Below are positions 63,090 through 64,000 of a DNA stretch of 64,000 nt, one piece after another. This stretch comes from Hoeflea_A sp965228785 (GTDB lineage Bacteria; Pseudomonadota; Alphaproteobacteria; Rhizobiales; Rhizobiaceae). The position numbers and the translations under genes were made by a program. Position 1 is the stretch's first letter; the number at the start of each line of letters is the position of its first letter. The DNA lies in assembly GCA_965228785.1 (NCBI GenBank), contig CBDDIF010000001.1, positions 62,001 to 126,000 of the forward strand, written 5' to 3'. The notes under the pieces are model-generated. The model was not told the DNA's origin. It searched no databases and saw nothing but the letters and a program-made list of their open reading frames with translations.

Positions 63090-64000
63090 AAACCAAGATA
63101 CACGCAATCGCCGGAGCCATCGGCTTTTTGACAATACTGACCTTCTGGTCCTCGACCGTGGTTTCCGAACTGTTCGGCTCTCACGAAACCATCGCTGCGG
63201 TGAAAGACGCAATCCTCAAGGGTATGCTTGTTCTGATCCCAGCTATGGCAATCGTCGGCGCATCCGGGTTCTCGCTTGGCGCCGGCCGGACCGAGGCGCT
63301 CGTCTCGACCAAGAAGAAGCGCATGCCGATCATCGCCGCCAACGGCCTGCTGGTCCTTGTCCCGATGGCCTTCTTCCTTGAGGCAAGGGCCGCAGCCGGT
63401 GAATTCGACACGGTGTTCTATCTGCTGCAGGGTGTCGAACTGATTGCCGGTGCCGTGAACCTGACCTTGATGGGCTTGAACATGCGCGACGGCCTCCGGC
63501 TGTCCGGGCGTGGAAAACCGGTAGACCGCGCAGAGCTGAAGGGTCGCGATATGGTCGCGAACGGCACCATGGCCTTCCACATGTCCAAGCCCGCCGGCTT
63601 TGACCACAAAGCAGGGCAATGGATCCGGTTGTCACTGATCGGGCCAGACCCGATGGACAGCGACGGTGGATCTCGGGTGCTCTCCATCGTGAGTGCGCCC
63701 CACGAACCGCAACTGACTGTCGCGACCCGCCTGAGCGACAGCGCCTTCAAACGTCGACTGAAGGAGCTGCCGGAGGGCGCTGAACTGCGCTTGGCAGGCC
63801 CAAATGGCAGTTTCACCCTGCACGAAGACCCCGCCCGCTCGGCTGTGTTCATCGCGGGCGGCATCGGCATTACACCCTTCCTCTCGATGATCCGCGATGC
63901 CACGCATCGCGCGCTGGATCAGAAGATAACCCTGTTCTATTCCAATCGTGATCCTGCGGCTGCGGCCTTCCTGGATGAGCTGCAAGAACTGGAAAAGACC
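63086..64000 (+). CDS. Membrane-anchored FAD/NAD(P)H reductase (FNR type), 3' end outside window
   Basis: 305 residues visible, open to the window edge. It starts at TTG 63086 with GGGAG 6 nt upstream; the codon overlaps the cytochrome stop. The first about 135 residues have about four hydrophobic helices (AGAIGFLTILTFWSSTVVSEL, GMLVLIPAMAIVGASGFSL, IIAANGLLVLVPMAFFL, LLQGVELIAGAVNLTLMGLN). An FNR-type domain follows: FDHKAGQWIRLSLIG (FAD), RVLSIVSAPHE, then GGIGITPFLSMIRD, the nucleotide-binding motif. Expected to take electrons from NAD(P)H to a membrane partner such as the coupled cytochrome b561. Confidence 0.87.
   Translation, partial: MKTKIHAIAGAIGFLTILTFWSSTVVSELFGSHETIAAVKDAILKGMLVLIPAMAIVGASGFSLGAGRTEALVSTKKKRMPIIAANGLLVLVPMAFFLEARAAAGEFDTVFYLLQGVELIAGAVNLTLMGLNMRDGLRLSGRGKPVDRAELKGRDMVANGTMAFHMSKPAGFDHKAGQWIRLSLIGPDPMDSDGGSRVLSIVSAPHEPQLTVATRLSDSAFKRRLKELPEGAELRLAGPNGSFTLHEDPARSAVFIAGGIGITPFLSMIRDATHRALDQKITLFYSNRDPAAAAFLDELQELEKT

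Overview
The window looks like chromosomal DNA of a GC-rich alphaproteobacterium, most likely of the order Hyphomicrobiales (Rhizobiales). This rests on gene content and order: parA-parB next to a leuS-lptE-holA run, the large 1600-residue NAD-glutamate dehydrogenase, the leuD/leuB/asd neighbourhood, an rsmB-heparinase-purH run, the TrcR (DUF1013) regulator, an SDHAF4-type DUF1674 protein, an imuA-imuB-dnaE2 mutasome preceded by an alphaproteobacterial LexA box (GAAC-N7-GAAC), and CtrA-like TTAA-N7-TTAA sites. parAB suggests a position not far from the replication origin. I see no rRNA, tRNA, CRISPR array, complete transposon or prophage.

Layout. 1-6.6 kb: parA (cut by the window edge), parB, then leuS-lptE-holA on the minus strand and a YggS-type PLP protein. 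6.7-12.5 kb: propionyl-CoA synthetase, an SDR, a VOC protein, a WYL regulator and two small-molecule transporters. 12.5-15.6 kb: a cobalamin riboswitch followed by a small unknown gene, a membrane-anchored ABM protein with a CtrA-like site upstream, a DUF1737 protein, and a CoA-ester lyase. 15.6-20.1 kb: leuD, ridA, leuB, a PAP2 phosphatase, and asd. asd is preceded by a promoter, a 39-residue Thr/Lys-rich leader ORF and an RNA able to sequester the asd ribosome-binding site. 20.2-37.7 kb is mainly core metabolism and envelope genes: lytic transglycosylase, carbonic anhydrase, pyridoxal kinase, LemA/TPM proteins, NAD-GDH, MFS transporter, purH, heparinase-like protein, rsmB and htpX.

37.7-48.8 kb: SDHAF4-like protein, a CtrA-like site, a hairpin-rich leader, two tandem TadG-like VWA proteins, cyclopropane fatty acid synthase, acetyl-CoA synthetase, TrcR and a GGDEF-EAL protein. 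48.8-49.9 kb is a lower-GC, gene-poor scar with decayed fragments: a ParE/RelE-like toxin, a frameshifted small ORF, and a DarG-like macro-domain gene stopped by one UGA where a Trp is expected. 49.9-55.7 kb: the SOS mutagenesis cassette imuA-imuB-dnaE2.

55.7-64 kb is accessory. A GST-like gene and a TetR-haloalkane dehalogenase pair diverge from a 45-bp symmetric operator; the dehalogenase carries the catalytic and halide-binding residues of LinB at identical positions. Then come a DUF427-class III cyclase fusion and a MarR-controlled redox operon: ABM protein, secreted four-EF-hand protein, cytochrome b561, and a membrane protein fused to an FNR-type reductase that runs off the window. A second cytochrome b561 lies just before it. 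Together these contain the parts of a calcium-responsive transmembrane electron-transfer system, resembling a split NOX5/DUOX enzyme. This is my preferred candidate for an undescribed system, with the asd leader and the riboswitch-controlled small gene next.
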